DNA of 39,409 nucleotides from Actinomycetes bacterium (lineage in GTDB: Bacteria > Actinomycetota > Acidimicrobiia > Acidimicrobiales > RAAP-2), in the NCBI GenBank assembly GCA_021791615.1, contig JAJYWG010000065.1:1-39409 (forward strand), in the 5' to 3' direction. Numbering within the stretch: the first letter of the stretch is position 1; every line of letters starts with the position of its first letter. A model generated the notes under the pieces. The model was not told the origin of the DNA. It saw nothing but the letters and a program-made list of their open reading frames with translations, and did no database searches. Positions 1 through 7,738 of this stretch are shown piece after piece. Made by a program: the position numbers and the translations under genes.

Positions 1-2692
1 GTCCACCTGGACCCCCCAGACCCTGCCGACAAAGGTGCAAACACTCCGTGGGGTCTCGTGCCCCTCCACCAGCGTCTGCGAGGCAGTGGGCTTTGGCTCC
101 TCCGGTGGTGTCATCCTCGGGACCACCGACGGGGGCTCTACCTGGTCCACCCAGGCCCTGCCGACAACGGTGCGAGGGCTCCTCGGGGTCTCGTGTGCTT
201 CCACCAGTGTCTGCGAGACGGTGAGCTTTGCTTCACCAGGTGAAGCCATCCTCGGGACCACCGACGGGGGGTCCACCTGGACCGCACAGGCCCTCCCGGC
301 CACACAGACCTCCCGGACAGGGGTGCGCACACTTTCCGGAATCTCGTGCCCCTCCACCAGCGTCTGCGAGGCGGTGGGCTCCAGCCCCTCGGGTGGTGTC
401 ATCCTCGGGACCACCGATGGGGGGTCCACCTGGTCCACCCAGGCCCTCCCGACCCCACAGAAATTCCCGACGACAACGGGGACGCTGGTGATAGCACCCA
501 GCATCTCGTGCGCCTCCACCAGTGTCTGCGAGACGGTGGGCTTCGCTTCACCAGGTGAAGCCATCCTCGGGACTACCGACGGGGGATCCACGTGGAATGC
601 CCAGACCCCGCCCTCGACGTTTCACTATTTGCACGGGATCGCGTGTCCCTCGATCAGTTCCTGCGACACGGCGGGTATCGGTACCGGCGAGATCGGGGCC
701 TTCATTCTGGTCGGCAGCCATCTCAGCACATTGACCGTCTCCACCGCTCCACTCCCCTCGGCCACCGTTGGCAGTGCCTACTCGGCCACCCTCCACGCCA
801 TCGGGGGCACCCAGCCCTACACCTGGTCGCTCACAGGGAGCACCCTTCCGTTGGGATTGACACTGACAAGCTCAACCGGGGTCATCTCGGGCACGCCCGC
901 GACTGCGGGCAGGGTGACATTCACGGTCAAGGTCAAGGGGGCGTCGACATCGGGCACGGCCACCGCCAATCTCTCGATCACCGTCGACAAGCTGCTCCCC
1001 ACCGTCACGGCGTCCGTGACGCCAACTTCCACGATCTTCGGTGACAGTGTCGAGTACAAGGCCTCGGTCACGGGCGGTGGCCCGGCTCCCACAGGCACGG
1101 TCACCTTTGAGATCGGAGCCACGGGTCTGTGCGCGGCAAAAGTGACAACGACCTCGCACTTGGCTTCGTGCACATCGGCGGCGGCTCCGACGGGGAACAT
1201 GACCGTGACCGCCTCCTACGGAGGCAATGCGACATATACATCCAGGTCCGCTTCGACCAGCCTGTCGGTCACAAAGGCGCGCACCACCACGACCGTCAAA
1301 GTCACACCGCCGACGGTGACCTTCGGCACGAGCGTCACCTACACCGCCACGGTTGCTTCTTCGGTCACATCCCACGTGGCCGTCCCGGCGGGCACCGTTG
1401 CCTTCACGAACGGGTTTACGCGGATTTGCACAGCCGAGCTCACATCGACCACTCCCATCGCTTCGTGCACCTCGACGGCGGCCCCGGTGGGCAACGTCAC
1501 CGTGACCGCCACCTACTGGGGGGATGCCGACTTCACAGGGTCGGGAGGATCTGCGCCGCTGGACGTCATACCAGCGCCGCTCCGGGTGCTCGGAGGCGAA
1601 CTGCCGGTAGGCACCGTGGGCAGTGCCTACACCGCCACCCTCACGGCGACCGGGGGCACAACGCCCTACACCTGGTCGCTCACCTCGGGCACTCTGCCCA
1701 AGGGGCTCTCGCTCGATGCTTCGACCGGGGTGATCTCGGGGACGCCCACCACGGCAGGCACGAGCGACTTCGAAGTGCAGGTGAGAGGGACCACAGGCCA
1801 GACGTCCTCTGCCGGCCTGTCGCTCGTGATCGATGCCCCGCCATCTCCGGGGTGCTCGTCTGGCGGGGTGGGCTCGGCCTCGTTCCTCGGCGGCTACTGG
1901 ATCGCCGGAGCAAATGGTGAGGTGTGGTCGTGCGGGGATGCTCCCTTCTACGGCTCGCTCGTCACCTTGGGGGTGACCCCGGCCAAGCCGATTGTCGGGA
2001 TCGCGGCCACGCCCGATCACCGGGGCTACTGGCTCGTCGCCTCCGATGGTGGGGTGTTCGCCTTCGGTGACGCTCACTTCTACGGCTCGATGGGCGGCAA
2101 GCCGCTCAACAAGCCGGTGGAGGGGATGACCGCCACCCCCACAGGGGGCTACTACGAAGTGGCTTCGGATGGCGGGGTGTTCGCCTTCGGTCCCGGGGCC
2201 CGTTTCTACGGCTCGATGGGGGGCAAGCCGCTCAACAAGGCGGTGGTGGGCATGGCCGAGACCGCGGCGGGCGGCTACTACGAGGTGGCCGCCGACGGCG
2301 GGCTCTTCGCCTTCGGTCCCGGGGCCACCTTCTACGGCTCGATGGGTGGCAAGACCCTCAACAAGCCGGTGGTGGGGATGGCGGTCGACCCGGCTGGTGG
2401 CTACTACGAGGTGGCCGCCGACGGCGGGATCTTCAGCTTCGGCGTCCCCTTCCACGGTTCGACGGGATGTTTGAGCTTGAACGAGCCGATTGTGGCCATG
2501 GAGGTCTCTTTGAACACCACGACCGTGGGGACGGGCACGGCGTGTGGGTTCAACGCCCCCCAGGCCCCCGGTGGCTACCAGTTCGTTGCTGCCGACGGCG
2601 GGGTGTTCAGCTTCGGCAGCGCTGTGTTCGCCGGGTCCCTGGGCGGCCAGGGAGTGACCGACGTCGTGGGGATGGCGAGCGCATCACCTTGA
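1..2692 (+). CDS. Large secreted repeat protein (Asp-box-like, Ig-like and DGG/FYGS repeats), 5' end missing
   Basis: The frame is open to the first base, so the true start lies outside; the first internal start codon is GTG at 35, giving 885 residues from there. Three blocks are visible. (1) Residues 1 to about 230 hold four copies of a unit with a paired-cysteine motif (SCxSxSxCE-VG) followed by ILGTTDGGSTW, which resembles BNR/Asp-box propeller blades. (2) Residues about 235-600 hold two He_PIG-type Ig domains (VGSAYSATL...GLTL...GVISGTP) flanking two bacterial Ig-like domains (TVTF...TASYGG). (3) Residues about 610-885 hold roughly six copies of a GYY-VA-DGG-FAFG...FYGSMGGK-LNKPV-GM unit, a family common in actinobacterial exported proteins. 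No enzyme motif is seen. A cell-surface or secreted binding role is inference. The gene is followed directly by a broken transposase. Confidence 0.85.
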   Translation, partial: STWTPQTLPTKVQTLRGVSCPSTSVCEAVGFGSSGGVILGTTDGGSTWSTQALPTTVRGLLGVSCASTSVCETVSFASPGEAILGTTDGGSTWTAQALPATQTSRTGVRTLSGISCPSTSVCEAVGSSPSGGVILGTTDGGSTWSTQALPTPQKFPTTTGTLVIAPSISCASTSVCETVGFASPGEAILGTTDGGSTWNAQTPPSTFHYLHGIACPSISSCDTAGIGTGEIGAFILVGSHLSTLTVSTAPLPSATVGSAYSATLHAIGGTQPYTWSLTGSTLPLGLTLTSSTGVISGTPATAGRVTFTVKVKGASTSGTATANLSITVDKLLPTVTASVTPTSTIFGDSVEYKASVTGGGPAPTGTVTFEIGATGLCAAKVTTTSHLASCTSAAAPTGNMTVTASYGGNATYTSRSASTSLSVTKARTTTTVKVTPPTVTFGTSVTYTATVASSVTSHVAVPAGTVAFTNGFTRICTAELTSTTPIASCTSTAAPVGNVTVTATYWGDADFTGSGGSAPLDVIPAPLRVLGGELPVGTVGSAYTATLTATGGTTPYTWSLTSGTLPKGLSLDASTGVISGTPTTAGTSDFEVQVRGTTGQTSSAGLSLVIDAPPSPGCSSGGVGSASFLGGYWIAGANGEVWSCGDAPFYGSLVTLGVTPAKPIVGIAATPDHRGYWLVASDGGVFAFGDAHFYGSMGGKPLNKPVEGMTATPTGGYYEVASDGGVFAFGPGARFYGSMGGKPLNKAVVGMAETAAGGYYEVAADGGLFAFGPGATFYGSMGGKTLNKPVVGMAVDPAGGYYEVAADGGIFSFGVPFHGSTGCLSLNEPIVAMEVSLNTTTVGTGTACGFNAPQAPGGYQFVAADGGVFSFGSAVFAGSLGGQGVTDVVGMASASP
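107..600 (+). repeat. Alternating A-B-A-B repeat units in the surface-protein gene
   Basis: Four coding repeats carry the landmark ACC-ACC-GA(C/T)-GGG-GG-TCC-ACC-TGG at about 122, 257, 410 and 572. Units 1 and 3 share one form (GGVILG, STQALP) and units 2 and 4 share another (SPGEAILG, AQ-PP). The array therefore looks like a duplicated two-unit block rather than four independent copies. A fifth copy is cut by the window start (bases 2-12 encode STWT). Confidence 0.75.
2030..2460 (+). repeat. 126-bp near-identical coding tandem repeats
   Basis: The string TTCTACGGCTCGATGGG recurs at about 2078, 2203 and 2329, a period of 126 bases (42 codons). The flanking GGCAAG-CC-CTCAACAAG sequence is nearly identical in each copy. 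Outer copies are more diverged (TTCCACGGTTCGACGGG near 2451). The high nucleotide identity points to recent duplication or gene conversion. Confidence 0.75.
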
Positions 2693-2718
2693 AGCGCTGG
2701 GCGAACCATCGGGGGTGA

Positions 2719-3303
2719 GCCCGAAATCCTCCGCGGCAAAGTCAGACGCAGAACACCAGCTTGGACGGCTTCTTCGAGAAGTTCGGCGCCGAGGAGCGCA
2801 GTCGGATCGAAGCGGTGGCGATGGACAAGTGGGACCCCTCCATCACCTCTGCGCGTGAACACCTCGAAGATGCAAACGACAAGATCGTCTTCGACCGCTA
2901 CCACTTGATGAAGTACCTGACCGGCGCCGTCGACACCGTGCGCAGGAAGGAGAACCGAGCACTCGCTGCTGGGGGAGACAAGAGCCTGTCTGGGACCAAG
3001 CACCTCTGGGTCTACTCAGCGGAGAACCTCCCCGAGCGCCACCAGGACCGCTTCGCCATCCTTCGTGGCGGTGACTTGAAGACCGCCCGAGCGTGGGCGA
3101 CCAAAGAGAGCCTGCGGCACTTCTGGTCCTACATGCGCCGTGGTTGGGGCGAGAAACACTGGAAGCGCTGGTACTACTGGGCCACCCACAGCCGCATCCA
3201 GGCGATCCGGGTCTCTGCTCGCGGGTATCGCAACCGGGAGCACTTCAAGACCGCCATCTGGTTCCACCTCGGGGGACTCCAGCTCTACCCGATCACCCCG
3301 TGA
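2719..3303 (+). pseudogene. ISL3-family transposase remnant
   Basis: The open frame has recognisable ISL3 DDE-domain sequence: SLDGFFEKFG, then AMDKWDPSI with the first catalytic Asp, then FDRYHLMKYLTGAVDTVRR with the second, and the C-terminal ARGYRNREHFKTAIWFHLGG. The N-terminal zinc-ribbon and helix-turn-helix half is absent; upstream the frame closes at a TGA (2716-2718) just after the preceding gene. In complete family members about 40 residues separate the WATHSR-like motif from the EGLN-RIQ motif; here WATHSR runs straight into IQAIR. An in-frame internal deletion has thus probably removed the catalytic Glu. The nominal start is TTG at 2761. The copy should be inactive. The family call is from motif recognition only. 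Confidence 0.75.
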
Positions 3304-3311
3304 ACTGGGCG

Positions 3312-3335
3312 ACCCACAAAGAACCCGGAAGCGCC
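3312..3335 (+). repeat. Candidate right terminal inverted repeat of the ISL3 remnant
   Basis: Eight bases after the transposase remnant's stop, the complement strand reads GGCGCTTCCGGGTTCTTTGT, similar to the GGCTCTTCC-type ends of actinobacterial ISL3 elements. No matching left end is visible upstream, which fits a remnant truncated on its left side. Confidence 0.4.
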
Positions 3336-3564
3336 CAAAATAGATATCAGCACCTACCACCAGCGTCATCCGTCGGACCCAGGGCCCTGCATGGAGGCAC
3401 GGCTCGGGCAGTTCAGAGGTTCTCCGCGGAGGTCCGTGCACTTGCCACACCTCCGGCCGCACCTCCGGTCGCGGCTTCGTCCACTCCGTCCACTCCGTCC
3501 ACGGCAAATGCTGCGGCCCGACAAGTGCTCTCGCACTCCGGTCGAGCCTGTGGTCCCGATAGCC
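3336..3564. other. Intergenic segment with short TCCGTCCAC repeats
   Basis: This convergent gap separates the transposase remnant (+) from the GtrA gene (-). It contains three tandem 9-bp units related to TCCGTCCAC at 3476-3502. I see no gene, RNA or clear terminator here. Confidence 0.4.
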
Positions 3565-4128
3565 TCAGCTCCCCACGAGATCGGTGTCGCTGCTCCTCTC
3601 CTCGCCGAGGGGGAGCTCCACCGGGTCGATATGGAAGAGGCGCTCGTAGATCAAAAACTTCACGATCCACAGGATGGCGAAGGACACGAGATTTGCCGCG
3701 TTCACCAGTAGGCTCGTGACGGGATGGCTCAAATGGTGGTCTCGGGAAAAGTCCCCTGCGAGCCACACTGCCAAGCTGGAAAATCCCAATCCGACGAACG
3801 AGAGCACCCAGAAAGGCACGACCTCTCGCCAGAAGTGCGATTGACCGCTCTTGCCCCAGACCCATCTACGGTTGAGCGAGTAGGACGGCACCGTCCCCAC
3901 GACGTTCGCGAGGACGTTGGCCGGCACCTCTGACATCACCCGGAACACTCCGAAGGTGAGCAGGAGCACGACCTGCGAGCAAACGGTGGAGATCACCGAG
4001 ACCGACGCGTACTTGATCAGCTTCAAGCTGGACGGGTGCCGGATGACATGACGCACACGCTGGATCAATGGCGCGTCGGATCCCCAGATATGGGCGATCG
4101 AGGGATTCGGTGGTTCCGGCTCAGCCAC
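3565..4128 (-). CDS. GtrA-family membrane protein (polyprenyl-phosphate sugar flippase type)
   Basis: A small polytopic protein (187 residues from GTG at 4128) with four hydrophobic spans. It carries the GtrA-typical KLIKYASVSVIST opening, the loop NVVGTVPSYSLNRRWVWGKSG between spans 2 and 3, and a C-terminal span ending in KFLIYERLFH. GtrA proteins help move lipid-linked sugars across the membrane for glycosylation of wall polymers or lipids. The frame is open further upstream into the glycosidase gene, but the conserved region starts near residue 30 of the chosen start, and a start at 4128 leaves 32 bases to the upstream stop. A TTG at PLIQ is an alternative start. It is probably co-transcribed with the GH1 gene. 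The substrate cannot be told. Confidence 0.85.
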   Translation of the reverse strand: MAEPEPPNPSIAHIWGSDAPLIQRVRHVIRHPSSLKLIKYASVSVISTVCSQVVLLLTFGVFRVMSEVPANVLANVVGTVPSYSLNRRWVWGKSGQSHFWREVVPFWVLSFVGLGFSSLAVWLAGDFSRDHHLSHPVTSLLVNAANLVSFAILWIVKFLIYERLFHIDPVELPLGEERSSDTDLVGS

Positions 4129-4160
4129 GCCCGCACATGCTATCTGCTCATCGGGCTCGG

Positions 4161-5363
4161 TCAGCGACCATGAGAAGGCCCCGAGCCAATGGGTCCGAGG
4201 CTGTTGGTTCGAGCAACTTCCCCAAACCAGAGCGCACTGGGCTTCGGACGCCGCTCGAACGTCGTACGGTCCACGGCGACAAGGCCGAACTTGGGTCCGT
4301 ACCCGAGAGCCCACTCGAAATTATCCAGGAGGCTCCAGGCGAAGTACCCCCTCACGTCCACGCCGTCCTCCACGCATCGGTGGACCCCCTGCAGCGCTTC
4401 GCTCATGAAGGCGATCCGGTGACCGTCGTCGTCGGTCCCGATCCCGTTCTCGGTGACCAGCACCGGCAGACCGGTCACCTCGGCGGCGCGGCGAACCGTG
4501 TGCTCGAGCGCCTGCGGCCAGTACTCGTACCCCATCTGCGTGACGTCCACACCGTCTTCGGGGGGCAGCAGGCGGCCTTTCGGACCAAAGCGCATCCGCG
4601 TATAGGTCTGTACTCCGATGAAATCATCACCCGTCGTGGCCCGCAGGAAGGTGTCTTCCAAGATCTCCTGGGCTGCGTCGCGCGCTTGCTCACCACCCTC
4701 GCCGGCCACCATCTCGGCCATCGAAAGCGTGAGGCCGACGGAAAAGTTCCCAGGCCCCGATCTGAGGGCATCGACGGCGAGCCGGTGGGAGCGGACCATG
4801 GACTCGTTGACCGCTACCTGGCGGGCCACGTCGCGCTTGACGCCCGGTGGGAACGATCCAAGGTTGTAGCCCATGACCCCGATCACGTTGGGCTCGTTGA
4901 TCGTGCACGCGAGCGAGATCAGATCTCCCAAGTGGGCAACTGCTCTCTCGACGAAGCGAGCGAAGCGCTCCGGCGCATCGAGAGCCTCCCAACCACCGCG
5001 GGCGGCAAGCCATCGGGGGGTCGTGAAGTGGTGGAACGTGACGACTGGTTGGATACCCCGCCCATGGCAGGCGGCGCAGATGCGTCGGTAGTGCTCGAGC
5101 GTCGCCACCGACCACTCCCCCTCGGCGGGCTCGACACGGCTCCACTCGAGCGAGAAGCGGTAAGCGCCGAGCCCGAGGTCGGCAACCAGCTCGACGTCTT
5201 CACGCCAGCGATGCAGCGAGTCGCACGCGTCACCGCTCGGTTCGGCGCATCCCGAATCGGGGTTGTGCTCCCAGTCCCACCAGTCGTTGTTGACGTTGCC
5301 GCCTTCGATCTGGTGGGCGGCCGTGGCGGTGCCCCAGAGAAAGCCTTCGGGAAACGAGATCAT
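4161..5363 (-). CDS. Glycoside hydrolase family 1 (beta-glucosidase-like)
   Basis: A retaining GH1 enzyme, about 400 residues, which is short for the family (usually 440-480). The N-terminal FPEGFLWGTATAAHQIEG is the family signature. TINEPN carries the acid/base Glu, and VTENGIG carries the nucleophile Glu. FAWSLLDNFEWALGYGPKFGLV forms the C-terminal substrate site. Both catalytic Glu residues are present. No signal peptide is seen, so it likely acts in the cytoplasm on imported or internal beta-glycosides. I chose ATG 5363, which sits directly at the conserved ISFPEGFLWG; a GTG lies three codons upstream at 5372. It is divergent from the thioesterase gene (55-base gap) and precedes the GtrA gene. 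Exact sugar specificity is not decidable. Confidence 0.92.
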   Translation of the reverse strand: MISFPEGFLWGTATAAHQIEGGNVNNDWWDWEHNPDSGCAEPSGDACDSLHRWREDVELVADLGLGAYRFSLEWSRVEPAEGEWSVATLEHYRRICAACHGRGIQPVVTFHHFTTPRWLAARGGWEALDAPERFARFVERAVAHLGDLISLACTINEPNVIGVMGYNLGSFPPGVKRDVARQVAVNESMVRSHRLAVDALRSGPGNFSVGLTLSMAEMVAGEGGEQARDAAQEILEDTFLRATTGDDFIGVQTYTRMRFGPKGRLLPPEDGVDVTQMGYEYWPQALEHTVRRAAEVTGLPVLVTENGIGTDDDGHRIAFMSEALQGVHRCVEDGVDVRGYFAWSLLDNFEWALGYGPKFGLVAVDRTTFERRPKPSALWFGEVARTNSLGPIGSGPSHGR

Positions 5364-5418
5364 GACCAGCACCGTAGTTGGCTCGCACCCGAGCTGCGAG
5401 ACCTGTCAACATGGCCGG

Positions 5419-6264
5419 GTGAGCGAATCATTGGACTTTCTCGTCCGCCTGCTCGAGCTCGAGCCGATCGAAGAGAACATCTTCCGCGGTATCCAGCCGG
5501 ACGAAGAGCGCCAGCGGGTGTTCGGAGGCCAAGTCGCGTCGCAGGCCCTGATGGCAGCGGGGAAGACCGTCAGCACCGGGACGGTGCATTCACTCCATTC
5601 GTACTTCTTGCGCCCCGGTGACCCGACGGTTCCAATTCTCTACGAAGTGGACCGGATCCGCGACGGGAGATCGTTCACCACCCGAAGAGTGGTCGCGATC
5701 CAACATGGTCGGGCGATCTTCAACATGTCGGCCTCCTTCCATGTCGAAGAAGAAGGGCTCGAACATCAGTTCCCGATGCCTGAGGTCCCGGCGCCCGAGG
5801 AGCTCGAGTCGCTTCCGGAACGTCTCGCTCCGTGGCGCGACGAGCTGGAGGAGTGGTTCTCCCGCCCTCACCCCATCGACCAGCGGCACATCGGAGAGCT
5901 TCCTTGGAAGCACGCAGAGGGAGGTCTGTCGTCCCAGCGCCTCTGGATTCGTGCGGATGGCGAACTGGGCGACGATCCTTTGCTCCACGCCTGCGTGGCG
6001 GCCTACGCGTCGGACATGTCTCTCTTCGATGCGATCCTCCAGCCCCACCCGGTCCGCTGGGATGACCCGGGGTTCATGGGAGCGAGCCTCGACCATTGCA
6101 TGTGGTTCCACCGCCTCTTCCGTGCGGACGATTGGCTGCTGTTCGACACCGACTCGCCCATCGCAGCGGGAGCACGAGGATTGGCTCGGGGCTTTCTGTT
6201 CGACCGCACGGGTCGTCTGGTCGTGTCCATGGTCCAAGAAGGACTCGCCAGGATCATCGGCTGA
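5419..6264 (+). CDS. tesB: Acyl-CoA thioesterase II
   Basis: A double-hotdog acyl-CoA thioesterase that hydrolyses acyl-CoA to free fatty acid and CoA. The first hotdog contains FRGIQPDEERQRVFGGQVASQAL and HSLHSYFLRPGD; the second contains AYASDMSLFDAIL (the family's catalytic Asp region), SLDHCMWFHR and a GFLFDRTGRLVVSMVQEG tail. The length (281 residues) fits TesB. The frame is open upstream across the start of the glycosidase gene, but conservation begins at SESLDFLVRLLELEPIEENIFRG, so GTG 5419 is chosen. It converges with citrate synthase 45 bases downstream. Confidence 0.93.
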   Translation: MSESLDFLVRLLELEPIEENIFRGIQPDEERQRVFGGQVASQALMAAGKTVSTGTVHSLHSYFLRPGDPTVPILYEVDRIRDGRSFTTRRVVAIQHGRAIFNMSASFHVEEEGLEHQFPMPEVPAPEELESLPERLAPWRDELEEWFSRPHPIDQRHIGELPWKHAEGGLSSQRLWIRADGELGDDPLLHACVAAYASDMSLFDAILQPHPVRWDDPGFMGASLDHCMWFHRLFRADDWLLFDTDSPIAAGARGLARGFLFDRTGRLVVSMVQEGLARIIG

Positions 6265-6309
6265 CTTCCGGCAGAGCGGCGGTATCACCCCAAGGACAGA
6301 AGCTCGCGC

Positions 6310-7578
6310 TCAGCGCGCGGCGATGGGTACGTAGTCCCTCGTCTCAGGACCGATGTAGAGCTGTCGAGGCCGGGCGATCTTGGAATCCTGGTCGAGCATC
6401 TCCTGCCAGTGGGCCAGCCATCCCGCCGTCCGGGGAATCGCGAAGAGGACGGGGAACATGTCGAGCGGAAAACCCATCGCCTGGTAGATCAACCCGGAGT
6501 AGAAGTCCACGTTGGGGTACAGCTTGCGCGAGACGAAGTACTCGTCACTGAGTGCGATCTCCTCAAGTTTCAACGCAATGTCCAGCAGCGGGTTCTTCCC
6601 GGTGACCTCGAACACCTCATCAGCAGTCCGCTTGATGATCTTGGCCCGAGGGTCGTAGCTCTTGTACACCCGATGGCCGAATCCCTGCAGCCGGCCGTTG
6701 CCGGACTTCACGCCTTCGATGAAGGCTGCCACGTTCTCCATACTTCCGATCTCGGTCAGCATCCGGATGACCGCTTCGTTCGCCCCCCCGTGCCGGGGGC
6801 CATAGAGGGCGGCGCAAGCGGCTGCACATGCCGAGTACGGATCGGCATGTGAGGATCCCACTACCCTCATCGCGGTCGTGGAGCAATTCTGCTCGTGGTC
6901 GGCATGGAGGATGAAGAGTATGTCGAGAGCCCTCGTCAGGACCGGATCAGGCTCGAAATGGGGCTCTGCCACCTTCCACATCATCGACAGGAAATTCGAA
7001 GGAAAGTCAAGGGAATTGTCAGGATAGACAAAGGGCATCCCGACACTGAAGCGGTGCGCAGCCGCTGCCAGCGTCGGCATCTTCGCGATGAGGCGGGTGA
7101 TCTGCTTTGCCCGCGAAGCGGGATCGAAGATCTGCTTCGCGTCGAGGTAGAAGGTCGAGAGGGCTGCGACTGCCGACACAAGCATCCCCATCGGGTGCGC
7201 GTCGTAGTGGAAGCCGTCAAGGAAGCGTTTCCTCACGTTCTCGTGGATGAACGTGTGCATGGTGATCTCCTGGCGCCAGGCTGCGAACTGCGCTTCGGTC
7301 GGGAGGTCCCCGTGCAGCAGCAGGTACGCGACTTCCAGGTACGTCGACTCCTCGGCCAATTGCTCGATGGGGTACCCGCGGTAGTGAAGGATCCCAGCGT
7401 CGCCGTCGAGATAGGTGATCGCGCTCTCGCACGCCGCGGTCGACATGAAGCCCGGGTCGTAGAACCAGATCCCGGGCAGGAACTTCGACCAGTCGGTCGC
7501 CGCAACTCCTCCGTTGACGATCGGGAGCTCGACCGCCTCCCCCGTCCGGTTGTCGGTGATGGTGATGCTCTCGGCCAC
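6310..7578 (-). CDS. gltA: Citrate synthase, type II
   Basis: Condenses acetyl-CoA and oxaloacetate to citrate, the entry step of the TCA cycle (cytoplasm). The protein is 422 residues. Active-site sequences are present: HADHEQNCST (first His), GFGHRVYK (second His), PNVDFYSG (catalytic Asp) and ARPRQLYIG near the end. The HEQNCST form and length are typical of hexameric type II enzymes. The start is GTG 7578: an AGGAGG Shine-Dalgarno sits nine bases upstream and the protein begins AESITITDNRTGE as in homologues. The longer upstream open frame is not needed. Confidence 0.96.
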   Translation of the reverse strand: MAESITITDNRTGEAVELPIVNGGVAATDWSKFLPGIWFYDPGFMSTAACESAITYLDGDAGILHYRGYPIEQLAEESTYLEVAYLLLHGDLPTEAQFAAWRQEITMHTFIHENVRKRFLDGFHYDAHPMGMLVSAVAALSTFYLDAKQIFDPASRAKQITRLIAKMPTLAAAAHRFSVGMPFVYPDNSLDFPSNFLSMMWKVAEPHFEPDPVLTRALDILFILHADHEQNCSTTAMRVVGSSHADPYSACAAACAALYGPRHGGANEAVIRMLTEIGSMENVAAFIEGVKSGNGRLQGFGHRVYKSYDPRAKIIKRTADEVFEVTGKNPLLDIALKLEEIALSDEYFVSRKLYPNVDFYSGLIYQAMGFPLDMFPVLFAIPRTAGWLAHWQEMLDQDSKIARPRQLYIGPETRDYVPIAAR

Positions 7579-7738
7579 GAGCGGAGGCCTCCTGTCGATC
7601 AATACCCGGCTTCGTTCGCAAGCCATCCTACGGCAAGGGCGATTGCCCGTCGACGCCGGGCCATGCCGATTTCCTCCGGCACTGCGAACCTGGCGAGCCC
7701 CGAGGGCAACTCGTCGTCGGGGATTGGCGGCTGACTCT

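Noticed and set aside
872..2455. 527-codon open frame on the minus strand
   Set aside because: It is antisense to the repeat protein; its His/Gly/Arg repeats mirror the coding repeats on the other strand.
4068..5621. 517-codon open frame on the plus strand
   Set aside because: It lies over the GH1 gene, whose catalytic motifs are clear; the antisense product resembles nothing.
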